Shown here one piece after another: positions 54,201 through 64,000 of a DNA stretch of 64,000 bases. The position numbers were made by a program, and so were the translations under genes. Position 1 is the first letter of the stretch, and every line of letters begins with the position of its first letter. Under the pieces are notes generated by a model. It searched no databases and was not told the origin of the DNA. It saw only the letters and a list, made by a program, of their open reading frames with translations. Source of the DNA: Mnemiopsis leidyi (taxonomy: Eukaryota > Ctenophora > Tentaculata > Lobata > Bolinopsidae); assembly GCA_000226015.1 (NCBI GenBank), contig JH154536.1, forward strand, positions 183,712-247,711, in the 5' to 3' direction.

Positions 54201-57200
54201 AGTTCTGTTGTACGAGAGAGAGGAAGAAGTTCTTGTTTGCAAATCGTTCGAAAATGTTGAGCAGAGTGTCGATGACATGAAGACAGAACACTTTTTCTTA
54301 TCTCATGTGGACCATCCAAACATCGTGCAATGTGCAGCAAAGGAGCCTGCTGAGATCATGTTCAATAACGAGAGAAAATAGTGAGTCATTTTAACTTTTA
54401 TTCAGTCTTGCTAGATTATTACTGTAACTCTGATAAAGATAAGGATATAGTGTCGACTTAATTCCGCCAATATGACGTCATGATAAGAGTTGAGAATTGC
54501 TTTACAAGATTACCGTCGATACTCTAACCTCATAATCGTTTCATGGAAAAAATGTTAAACCTCGATTCGCTTTCAGTTTTTTCTTTATGGAACGCTTAGA
54601 ATTTGGTGGTCTTGATTCATATCTAAGGGGCAAGGACAAAAACGGGTATAATCACGGTAACTACACGTTTTAATGTTTTATCTGACTATGCTGAATAGAA
54701 TTGCAAGGATCACCCATGAGATTTGATTGGCCTATGCAAAAATTTATCGCTGTTGCCTTAAGCAATAAAATACATTAAAGACAGTTCAAATCATTTAAGG
54801 GCACCTGATGACAGTGGAGGATGCTACAAGTATCATCATTGGAGCTTGTAGAGCACTCTACCATGTACACAGTCTAGGATATGTCCACGCTGATATTTGT
54901 TCTGACAACTTCTTTGCATTCAGAAACCGCGATACTGTGAGTAAGACATACATATTTGACTTTTATTTCTATTTTAGTCTTGAAATTTAAAATATCAATT
55001 TATTTTACTCGAGGTTGATAACCAAAGTTTGTTTCTCCCTTGCGTTTTCAGTTGCATACATTTGCATCATACTGCTATTATCATCATGAAGTAAGATTTC
55101 TAATTTTCGTCACTGTACCGAATTCATGAGATTTTAAGATTTTTCTTAGCTGTTTAACACAGTAGATTAAGAGAAAATAAATTCTCTTAATGCAGCGAAC
55201 TTAGGATCCGGCGGTAATCCTTGAGGACTGACAATCTGTCAGACAGTTGGTTTCCAATTTCAAGAAGCCTTTGGAATTGGTTGAAATTAAAGCATCAATC
55301 AGGGTGAACATGTTTGCTTGTATGAGTATCATAGTTTGTGCTTGGTATGCGCTGAGTTTGGCAGTGTTTTCAATTCCGACTTTGATGATATTAGCCAAGT
55401 TATGCATTTTGTCCTTTTCAATGATTCTACGAATTTTTCAACAACCATACTTTTTTGTTGATAATTCGCTGTACAGTATTTGTTTTTTATGATCCGTGAT
55501 TCCTTTTATCCAAAAAAGTTTCTGGGACAAAGCTAGGTTACCATTAATCTATTGCTCAGTTCAATAAAGTTACAAAATTTGTAGTAAACTTGAATATAAA
55601 GCACTATTGTATTTTCAATTCATAAATTAACAGATAGCATAATAGATATTATGCAAGGAGGACTGAGTTTGATATTAACTAGGCTATATTGTATAACATG
55701 GGCCAACCTTCTTTGTCCCTTCTTAAGAAATACAAGCACTTTTGAGTTTGATGATAATTAACTCGATAGTACTTAGTATTTTTTGGCATGATTTCTGCTT
55801 AGCTGTTCAGATTTAAATCGTTAACTTGTGACTCTTGATGTAACGTTCTTTATCAATATCAAAATAGTTATTCCACTCAGTTAGAGTTCCACTAATGAAA
55901 AATGAATTCTTGCATGCCCTTAAAGAATGTCTCATGGTAGCTCTTGACCATGACCCAAATATAGTGCCCACGTGCATGATGCCTTTCCTAGCTACGAAGA
56001 CATAACTTGCGATTCAATAAAGACAATCAAGACACAATTTCGAAAGCTTCTTACCGAAACTTAATGGTATCTCTTACATCTTTACAGACTTTCAGAGCTC
56101 CCTCCGGCATATTTCGATTAGAAATGAGCCAAAGTGAGGCTCTTTGAAAATCAACTCAAAGTGACAAGTGTTTAACTAAGTTACCAAGAAACCACTGTAT
56201 TTGTATCATGTTGAAGATTGCTCAATTTAGTCACTTGAAAATTCTGGGTTAGCTCCAATAAATGGAGCCTGAAGCATGTGTGGGGTAATATGGAAAATGC
56301 ACTCAAAGGTACTTAGTACGGTCAATGTTAAAAAATTGACCATTTTTAAGACACACTTGATTTTTTCAATTGTCATAGTCGAAATGTACATTTTTCACAT
56401 AAATCCTTCAAAAATTGTACAAATATGTAACCGAATATGGTTAACCATCCAGCAATTTTGCATTTGGGCTATTGGCAACGGTCTTCTTCAAAATTTTGAC
56501 GGTTTGACCACGGGAAGTTTGACTAAAATCACCTCTGCCTTCCCCAAATGGTAAGACGTGAAAAAATCGAGGTTAAAGAGAAAGAACATATTCATGGGTG
56601 ACTTTTGGGTGCCTTAATTTCTGTTATACAATATCCTGATACTGAAACTGAATCACAAGTTGCAGTAATGCTATTTTTTGCTGAATGATGGTACCAACAT
56701 ATATTGAAGCTACAATGATAATAGGTGGTCAATGATTGGGATTACCCCAAACCTCAATTAACAACTTCTATTTCTACAGGGACTTTTGGACGTCAAGTTG
56801 GGAGACTTCGAGACGTTTTACCGTCCACCATCAAGAAACTGGAGAAGTTTACGATGCACTCCACGCTGCATTGCTCCTGAGATCATTCTTGATCACCCTA
56901 AAGATGAAAATGGGCAGGATATTGAGAAGGATGCCTATAAGAATGATGTATGGGGATTAGCTTTGGTTTTGTGGGAAGTACAGTCTTGGGTTATGTGTAA
57001 AAACAACGTGTCGACTAAGAGGCAAGAAATATTATTATTTCCGTCAGTTGTAAACGGTTTTTGTACTACAACAAGAATTACGCCCACTTCGTTAAATCTC
57101 AGGCGAAAGCTAGATTTCCATCTCTCAAATTCAAAAGAAGCTTCTTTGATTTGCCCTCTACTAGTGCTAGAAGCTATTGAATTAGAGCATCAGATATACT

Positions 57201-58634
57201 GTAATTGTAAGTGTAATTGCTGCCGAAATGACTGCTGATACCACGGCGGCTACAGTGAAAATGATGGCCGTAAAACTGGAACAATTTTGTTAAAACTTGT
57301 CTGATGATACTGGTGGCTGTAGATATGTACTGATTTTACATATTAAAAACAACGGACGTGGATTAATTTCGACGGTGCAGTCAAATAGTTTAACTGCGGT
57401 CTATTTTTGGCTGAAGTTTGGTTAAAGGTTTCAGTTTCATTAGCTTGCAGTGGCTGATACGCGGCTCTCGCATTACATCTAATGTATAACTGATATTGAT
57501 AGTTAAAGTGAAAGTAAACAATATGCGCAGAAAACAATTATATTAACCTATTTATAAGGCAGAATATTAGATACAAAAAGTAAACAACTAAGAATGAACC
57601 GTAATTGAACAATAATGCCAAATCGTTTAAAATACTCTAAAACTAAGTACTGCCCCCCCTAAAAGCAGTTTTTATCGATCTATCATAGCTCGGCATTGGC
57701 CCTTGTTACTTAATGCAAGTGAGGCAGCGAAGCGGCTGAGCGAGCTACCTTTCACAAAATTCTAACCGAAGTTTCATGCTACTATAAAGAGCAGTACCCG
57801 AAAAAAATATATATTTTCATCTGTGTCGCACCGACTCAGAAATCTCTGGAACATCCGGGTGCTCTCATTGTTGGTGGTTGTTTTGCCTTAGGTAATTATG
57901 TGTTAACTGGATGGCTCAGGTCAGTAAGACCCAAGAACAGAATTCTATGAAGCAACTGAATGCAGTTTTGTCATATTTGATAAAATTAAACTCGGGTAAT
58001 TAGGATACGGGGATTGAAGACCCCGTATTTTCAAACATTATGTATACTCCTTCTGTTTCATCCTCAATAAATGTATTTAATTTATGGTGTTGAAATTGTT
58101 TAAATTTATATGTGATATATTTTCAGTGGTGAGCAGTCGAACCCTGCCCCACCCTCTCAGTCTTCAGTTATGATGTCGATGTCAAGATTCATGAGGTCAA
58201 GGTTCGAACATCCATACGACTACACATGTCGCACTCAAGTCCATGTCGCACTGTTCCAAAAAATCAACATGGTAAACCCTAGAGCAGTCTCAACCAGCCC
58301 TGATAAGTATCTGGTGAAAGAATTTTATGAAAGAATCCATCCTTTGAATATAGGTTACCCACCAATGAACCCGAAACTTGATAAAAAGTTTGGATGGCCG
58401 GTTACAAATCTCATTAAGAAATGCTTACAAATCAATTCAAGAAACCGGTCTTCAATGAACGAGGTTATGAATCATCTTCTTAAAAATGCAGATCCCAATA
58501 ATACCCCGTCTCCGTTATCAAAGTACAAGGATGTGCTTGAATCTGATTTAAAGACTCAGCAGAGTAATGTGCCCTCTGACCCTTTTCAGTACTCACCTTG
58601 TACGGTACAGCCAAACCTCGGCCAAATATTTTAG
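48216..58634 (+). CDS. SRCR/Ig-like transmembrane receptor with a probable pseudokinase domain
   Basis: Eighteen phase-consistent exons, 1022 aa: 48216-48258, 48507-48586, 48730-48906, 50210-50282, 50440-50609, 50773-50908, 51153-51246, 51695-51858, 52228-52637, 52871-53033, 53340-53357, 53471-53639, 53771-54017, 54196-54380, 54577-54656, 54800-54936, 56780-56994, 58127-58634. Order: signal peptide (1-18); cysteine-rich, helix-like ectodomain (about 20-226) with CPLGLLWDIIC; Ig-like segment (about 227-312); RRKR (320-323); SRCR (about 402-505); transmembrane helix (about 518-540); cytoplasmic linker; kinase-like domain (about 645-950). It resembles receptor tyrosine kinases in layout, but the catalytic motifs are altered. 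The weakest calls are the 18-base exon 53340 and the donor at 56994. Confidence 0.85.
49290..49505 (-). mobile_element. tRNA-derived SINE copy in receptor intron 3
   Basis: On the minus strand the head reads GGTCGGTGGTGTAGTGATAT (A-box-like) followed by a B-box-like GTGGTTTGATTTCC, as in RNA polymerase III SINEs. It is a diverged copy of the element at 45330-45597. Confidence 0.65.
49542..50032 (+). repeat. Dispersed repeat, copy 1 (receptor intron 3)
   Basis: About 490 bases similar to 57062-57508 in the same orientation; shares CTAGATTTCCATCTCTCAAA, GACGGTGCAGTCAAATAGTT and GTGGCTGATAC. No TIR or coding signal found; unclassified. Confidence 0.7.
52228..53033 (+). CDS. SRCR-encoding exons 9-10 of the first receptor
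   Basis: Exon 9 (52228-52637) begins with a Ser/Thr-rich stalk holding RRKR, a furin-type cleavage motif, then starts the SRCR domain (VMGRLTPICGELW, AAQVFCRDAG). Exon 10 (52871-53033) completes it with LKCKGDEENIIWC, SACKHDAVVIC. Six cysteines split over two exons is the pattern of group A SRCR domains, which bind protein or microbial ligands in many animal receptors. Confidence 0.85.
53471..53639 (+). CDS. Transmembrane exon 12 of the first receptor
   Basis: Encodes DKLLPVILAVVGGTVVLLF and onward, about 23 hydrophobic residues followed by the basic stop-transfer CTKRYPNK. The acceptor taaag at 53470 keeps frame with the preceding 18-base exon. Confidence 0.8.
54196..58634 (+). CDS. Kinase-like domain exons 14-18 of the first receptor
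   Basis: The N-lobe has a VLVCK lysine (residue 664) and a helix-C glutamate candidate (TEHFF, 679), but the position of the GxGxxG loop reads SCEAPESVLLYERE, without glycines. The catalytic loop is YVHADICSDN: the HRD arginine is Ala, while Asp768 and Asn773 remain. DFG is DFE (791-793). The APE (814-816), DVWG and C-lobe Arg (SRNRSSMNEV) are kept. These changes suggest loss of normal ATP/Mg handling and a scaffold role, as in known receptor pseudokinases. Confidence 0.75.
57062..57508 (+). repeat. Dispersed repeat, copy 2 (receptor intron 17)
   Basis: Second copy of the element at 49542; begins about 70 bases after the exon 17 donor. It creates the open reading beyond the exon. Confidence 0.7.
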
Positions 58635-59011
58635 ATTGTTTAAATCTATCATCTTAATCATAGTTAGGATTATGTATGACTTATTGTGTACATTCATGAA
58701 TAAGTTCACAGTTCCTGTTCCATACATGCATAGATCTGAACACTGTTTCAATTCCAAAGGTGACTGAAGAGAGGCATTGCAAGAATGACCATATCAAGAT
58801 TCTTTTTATGTTCTGTCCATTTTTTCCATAATTTCATATTTTCATTTGTTTTTAATATTGAATTTTTCATTCACGCTGGATGCAGCAAATTTTGCACGAC
58901 TTCATAATTCATGATATTGTATTATCGCTTTGTTATAGAAGTTGTTTTCGAAAGTTTAAACTCATCTGATATGATTCTGAACCAAGTACCTACTCGAGAA
59001 TTTTCTAGTCA

Positions 59012-59017
59012 AATAAA
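59012..59017 (+). terminator. Poly(A) signal of the first receptor gene
   Basis: AATAAA 378 bases after the stop at 58634. Confidence 0.5.
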
Positions 59018-59871
59018 GGTATAGAGTCAGGATGAGAGGAAACTTAGTTTTACCTATTTTTTTACAATTTCTGAGATAATGTATGTCTTGTTTGCCTGTA
59101 CCTACATAGTCCATAAGCTAGAAATCAATATTATATACAGATAATTGCATTTTACACTTTTATCAGGATAGGTACACAGTACTTATAATGTTTGTACAGA
59201 TTCCTTAATTGGCAATGCTGTATTGCTATTCTTTTAATCCTGGGATGGAATTATCTTATTATAATGATTTCAAAAGGGTCTATCTTTGTGACTGTGATAT
59301 TTGATTTTGAGAAGATTTTTTACATTAGGGCCTATTCCAAACTATAGCTTTAATTAAGTAAGTAAATCAATCATAGAAAAAGTTATCTTGTATTTCTTTT
59401 ATATTTGTAATTATAATTATGATTATTGACTTCGCTTATGATTTCATCATTGAGGGCACAATAAGAAGAAACTGTATTATATTCTTATATTGATTGATTT
59501 AGAAACCATAGACCACTTGAGTCTTAATTGCAGCCGCTTTTTAAAAATCTCTGCTGTTTAATGAATGACCTGTGATTTTTTTCAAAAGCATTTTCTTGAC
59601 TCAAATTTCAAAAAATTATTAGAATGAAAACTGGAAGAAATTTGCTAGTGCATAAGAAAACAATTGAGTTTGCTAAAAATTGAGGTAAATAAACAATCAA
59701 AATTCTGTTATTTTCGACCTCAAAACTTCGAAAACTGCAGTAATTTGTTCCTTAAACATTATCTTCTTCTACTTAAAAGTTATGTTATTTCTTTGTGTGA
59801 TAAATGATAATGAATTATCAAAAGGATGATAATAAATCCCAATACTGTACTATGACAGTCAAGATTATGAC

Positions 59872-62709
59872 ATGATGTATATATACGTTTCGATAGGCTT
59901 GATTCTCCTTATTTCAGGTAACAAATTTATGGAACATAAAAGAACGGCAAATTTTAACTGTATAGATTTTTCACTGTATTATGCACTCAAAATCATATTA
60001 ATTTAACTCATTCAGATTGTTAAATATCAAAGACAAATGTCACCTCTTGAGATGGATATTTCAATGTGAAATCTTCGATACCTATTGAATACCTTTTAGG
60101 GTCCGGTTTGCTTTTTAATATTCTAATATCTAATCTTTGTAGGTGCAAGGTCAAACGATTCTGGAAGTTGTTCCACGCCAAATTTGTACAATGAATTTAT
60201 CAAAAACGGCAATAGTGTAAGTGCAAACATTTCAAATGATACTTTTCACTCAAGAAATTAGGCAGTTTTGAGACTTACCATGATAGTTACCGAATTTGAG
60301 CTCCTAGGAAAATTTCTTTTGGATTTTATCGTCAGAATTTTGATAACCGTGTTTATTTATTGTGCCTTCAAAAATTTAAAAATACTATTAATTTTCAGCT
60401 CAAAGAGATCGACACTCACTACTTTAAATGCCTTGCTTCATATGACAAGTATCCGATCTTAAAATTGAGCAATAAAACAATCGCCAATATGATTGGGATG
60501 GATTTTCCTGTTGATGAAATCGCTAAACATTCAATTTATGGGTTAACTGAAGGTAAAAGAATTGACCACAGTGACCTGCTCCCAGTAAGTTTAGAAGTTT
60601 GATGTAAACGATTATCAAAGTAGAGATTTCACATTAAGGTTATCCTCCCGTTTTTGATTTTTGAGCCAGAAATTAGCACATACACAAACAATTAGGTTAT
60701 TATCGAATTTGAATATTAATGGGGTAAAAACTGCAATCGAAGCTATCGAATCAAAGGAAAGTAAATAAATAAAGTAGAAAGAATTGAAATAATGAAAAAA
60801 TGAGGATTTTTTTAATGTCGAGATTTTTCAGGCGTTCAAAAGAACCTGCATTTATAACTCGCATTTAAAAGAATTTGGAGATCAACTGTCATACTTCTTG
60901 GCTAGCTACGAACTAAAGCTGACTTGCCCCTTGGGCTTACTGTGGGACATTATCTGCACGTTTACAAGCTGCCTGCAATCAGATATATGCACAGTTGACG
61001 GGGAAACATGCAAAGTCGATGGAGATCAGGAAAATATCACAGCACCTTGTAGGAGCTCAGTGGAACTGGAGCTTTATTGTAAGGTGAGAGCTACATTTGA
61101 TATTTAGACTATTTAACTAATGTGTTAATTGTCCTCCGGTTCAGTACCTGTCCCTTTTATGACGCATGTCTGTGACTGTGTAAGTTCTGTTATTTTGGGG
61201 AAAAATTGCTTGTCATTGCAGAGAGATTTTCAAAATTTTCTGGACAGATGTGCTGACACGATGGATGACAAAGCAACTGATTCTTTTGATGATACAGGGT
61301 GTTCATCTTTCAACTTCATTTATCAAGGGTTGTCGTCTTTGCAAGGTTTGATACTTTAGTAAGTAGGCATAATGCTGCAGTAAAACGTCTGATCTGGACT
61401 TGCTAAATAAGCACCATAAATATCGAGGATCAGAAAAGTTATGGCATTTTGACATTTGTAGGATTTCACTGTAAATAAATCTTTTTTCTGTGAGGCAACA
61501 CATAACTTGATTTCATGCAAAACTTAACTATGATTTACACAACAATTTAGTCGTTGAAGGAGGTGTCATATCTGCTCATTGTGACAGCACTTTAGATGAA
61601 GGAAATGTAACTCTGACGTGTTTTGAACAGGGAATACATCTTAAAATGTGAGTTTATTCTAATCGATTTTCCGTGTCAACATTCCATGTTTTCAAAGTTG
61701 ACTTCATGATTCAGTTAGTTCAAACCCTATGTACAAATAAAGAGAGAAAAATGTTTTAATTTGACTTGTGTTTTTATAATGAGCAACATTTAACAATGCA
61801 TTTCCTCAGTTTCCCGGTTCTGGAGTATCATTCGTGTTTTTTTAGCTATTTGGGTAAAATCAAACTTTCCTAATAAACAATATTCAGGGTTTATTGGACT
61901 GTTGATGATGAAATTTTGTCAAGGGAGTCCGATCTCACTATCAGTCTAAAAGGGAGTGGCACAATTAAATGCCATCAAAGTTCTAAAGAAATTGCTAATA
62001 TACAAAGAGGACACCTTTATAACCTCTGTAACTCGAGTAAGTAACTGTTTGGTCGTTCAGTATCCATATCTGTTATCTTATGATATTCGATGGAAATCTC
62101 CAAGTAAATTCTGACAGCTGAATGGATGAAAAATGACAAATTCGATTTAATAATTTAATACTTCAGTCTATTGACAAAGTACCAACTCAATATTGAACTG
62201 ATGCAACTGTGTAACTGACAGATAATAAATCATTTGATTTTAAAATCGTTTCTCAGCAAAATCAGGGTATTATCATATCTATTAATTTTTGTGAATCTGT
62301 TTATGTGTACTTGATTTCCATGTCAGATAAAGGGGAAAACAATGTTGATACTCAAAATGATAGTGCCGCCTTCAATGCCAAACAGAATAATGCTGCAGTA
62401 TCTGACACTCCTCCTACTACTCCATCCCCATTACCTGATGAAAGTAGAGAAAAGTGGAAAGACTTCTATCAGAATGAAACTATATGGCCGTATGATAATA
62501 ATGAAAAGGAAAGTGTTAGTTTTGAAGAAATTGCAGCTTTCGATAACAGAGAAAATATTTTGTTAAATGTCGATAAGCTCTCTGTAGCAGTGGTATCTGT
62601 GATGGGTAGATTGACTCCCATTTGTGGGGAGTTGTGGAACAAAGAAGCTGCTCAAGTTTTCTGTAGAGATGCTGGGGCGCAAGTGCTACAAAACTGGAAT
62701 GCTTCGTAT
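59872..62709 (+). CDS. Second SRCR/Ig-like receptor, tandem paralogue, partial (window end)
   Basis: Eight phase-consistent exons: 59872-59917 (MMYIYVSIGLILLIS, signal peptide), 60143-60216, 60399-60584, 60832-61083, 61222-61345, 61551-61647, 61888-62036, 62327-62709. Intron phases match the first receptor one for one, except that 60832-61083 corresponds to two exons there (50210-50282 and 50440-50609). Shared landmarks: CPLGLLWDII, SSFNFIYQGLSSLQ, an Ig-like VTLTC...VYWTVDD...IKC, and the first half of the SRCR domain. The stalk is Pro/Thr-rich (TPPTTPSPLP) and has no RRKR site. The second SRCR exon, membrane helix and kinase part must lie beyond position 64000; none is seen in 62710-64000. 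Confidence 0.85.
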
Positions 62710-64000
62710 GTAAGTGATTGTTTCGGCTATTTTCATGTAGGTTTTTAAGCAGTGTTAAGGAGTGCATGTTGCGAAAGTTTCTATCCTAGTCCTTCTAAGC
62801 GTTTAGAAACCGTTTAGCCAGGAAGCCTAAATTCACCTTTGGAGCTAACTAAGAGGACACAGAAAAATATTTTCTCGAGCATGCCAACTTGGCACCTATG
62901 TAGACTTTAAGAATAGATTAAAATCAAAGTATTCATAGAATTCTAGGCCAGTTGGCGATGACTAAAATTTGAATAATAAGATTGAATAATTGTGATTGAA
63001 TAAGATAAGATTGAATAATAAGATTAATTGAAAAAACCTGGTATTTATTCAATCTTATTAATAATAAGACAGGGCATCCTAATTCATCCAACTGACAAAG
63101 CAAAGAACCTTGGTTTTATGTTTGACCACCAATATGTGCAACTGTAGCGTGTTATAAAAACTAGAATTTATTTTATTTATTTATTTATTTAAGATTGAAT
63201 AAATACCAGGTTTTTTAGCTTTATCTTACTATGGTTGAGCTGGGTGTATGAAAATTGCAAAGTTGGTAGGGCGTTTTATTCTACACATACTGTGCAAAAG
63301 ACTTGGCTCTACATCAAAATATTGGTTTTAAGAGGCACTTTAGTGATTTTTCGGGCCCTTGACTTTGAAACGACCTTCAATGCTCTAAGAACATGCTAGA
63401 GAGCTCTCCGATGGACTACAGATCCGATTGATATATTTTTAAATGTGTTAAAAGTTTGAGCCTTCGCACGCAAATACATTGTCTTCTGGAATGAGAAATA
63501 CACACGGTACACACTTTTCCGTCAAATATGATTAAGATTAGACTATTATCTAAAATATATGTGATCGACAGCAAAATCGAAAGGTGAAAAAGTCGTCATT
63601 TTGGAATCTTTTAGAAATTCTTGATGTCTGACGAAACTGTTAAAGAAAGGGGTCCACAATTATCAGGAATCTATTTTTCGGGCAATTTTAGGTTGGGACA
63701 GCTTAATTTTGACTTGAAATCATAGGCCTTTTGACATAGCTCTAATACAAGGTTTTGGTTCCACAATTTGGGACAATTTAGTACCAAAAAGGGCGACATT
63801 TTTCAAAAATTTATTGTGACAAATCAATAAATGATATGATAGGTATCTGAAACTTTGCGAACATATAGATTATGATCAAAGGTATTTAGAAAGAATATTA
63901 AAATTTCAATTTTTGCCAAAAATGGTCAACATTTCGTAGTTTTAGACTAGGGATGATAGAAGCAAGTCGCAAGATATTCAAATTTTGACACTTGCATCTT
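62710..64000. other. Open intron of the second receptor
   Basis: No SRCR second exon found; contains the inverted-repeat element at 63031-63216 and otherwise AT-rich sequence. Confidence 0.6.
63031..63216. mobile_element. Inverted-repeat element with perfect 27-bp arms
   Basis: 63031-63057 and 63190-63216 are perfect reverse complements (CCTGGTATTTATTCAATCTT in the left arm), enclosing about 130 bases with an ATTT run. It lies in the open intron of the second receptor. Confidence 0.75.

Noticed and set aside
55247-55492. Hydrophobic ORF between receptor exons 16 and 17
   Set aside because: In intron sequence; exons 16 and 17 join in phase and match the kinase fold without it.

Overview
The window is AT-rich animal (metazoan) DNA with spliced genes, GT-AG introns, tRNA-derived SINEs, small inverted-repeat DNA elements and many minisatellites. 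The gene content (a CaMKK-type kinase, and receptor-like proteins combining SRCR, Ig-like and kinase-like domains) and moderate intron sizes suggest an invertebrate, perhaps an early-branching animal such as a sponge or cnidarian. Nothing in the window fixes the species.

Layout. 1-11.7 kb: no convincing coding exon; CCAAT/E2F promoter-like motifs near 1.3 kb, minisatellites, three foldback or TIR elements (8.7, 9.3 and 9.65 kb) and a long ATTT array with a small gap. 11.75-38.4 kb, plus strand: a Ca2+/calmodulin-dependent kinase kinase (CaMKK). The kinase and C-terminal regulatory part (eight exons, 35162-38407) is secure. The N-terminus can be built from four upstream exons (11753-24006) whose phases all match; the sum is 594 aa. 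Several other ATG-to-donor segments at 17.5, 28.0, 30.8 and 34.5 kb also end in phase 0 and could be alternative first exons, one carrying a myristoylation/palmitoylation-type start. An alternative terminal exon at 24231 would give a short form without the kinase. 38.9-39.4 kb, minus strand: a three-exon gene for a 57-aa secreted peptide. 42.4-43.1 kb, minus strand: a single-exon 232-aa secreted protein of unknown family. 41.0-44.3 kb holds five copies of a short GC-rich element; 44.3-46.5 kb is a mosaic of SINE pieces, palindromes and an assembly gap.

48.2-64 kb, plus strand: two tandem head-to-tail paralogues. The first (18 exons, 1022 aa) is complete: signal peptide, cysteine-rich helical ectodomain, Ig-like module, a furin-type RRKR site, a six-cysteine SRCR domain, a transmembrane helix, and a kinase-like domain with HAD and DFE in place of HRD and DFG and no glycine loop, so probably a pseudokinase. 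The second starts at 59872 and runs off the window end after its first SRCR exon. The paralogues are strongly diverged except for a 91-bp stretch of the SRCR exon that is identical in both, which points to gene conversion. This receptor family is the best candidate here for an undescribed system.
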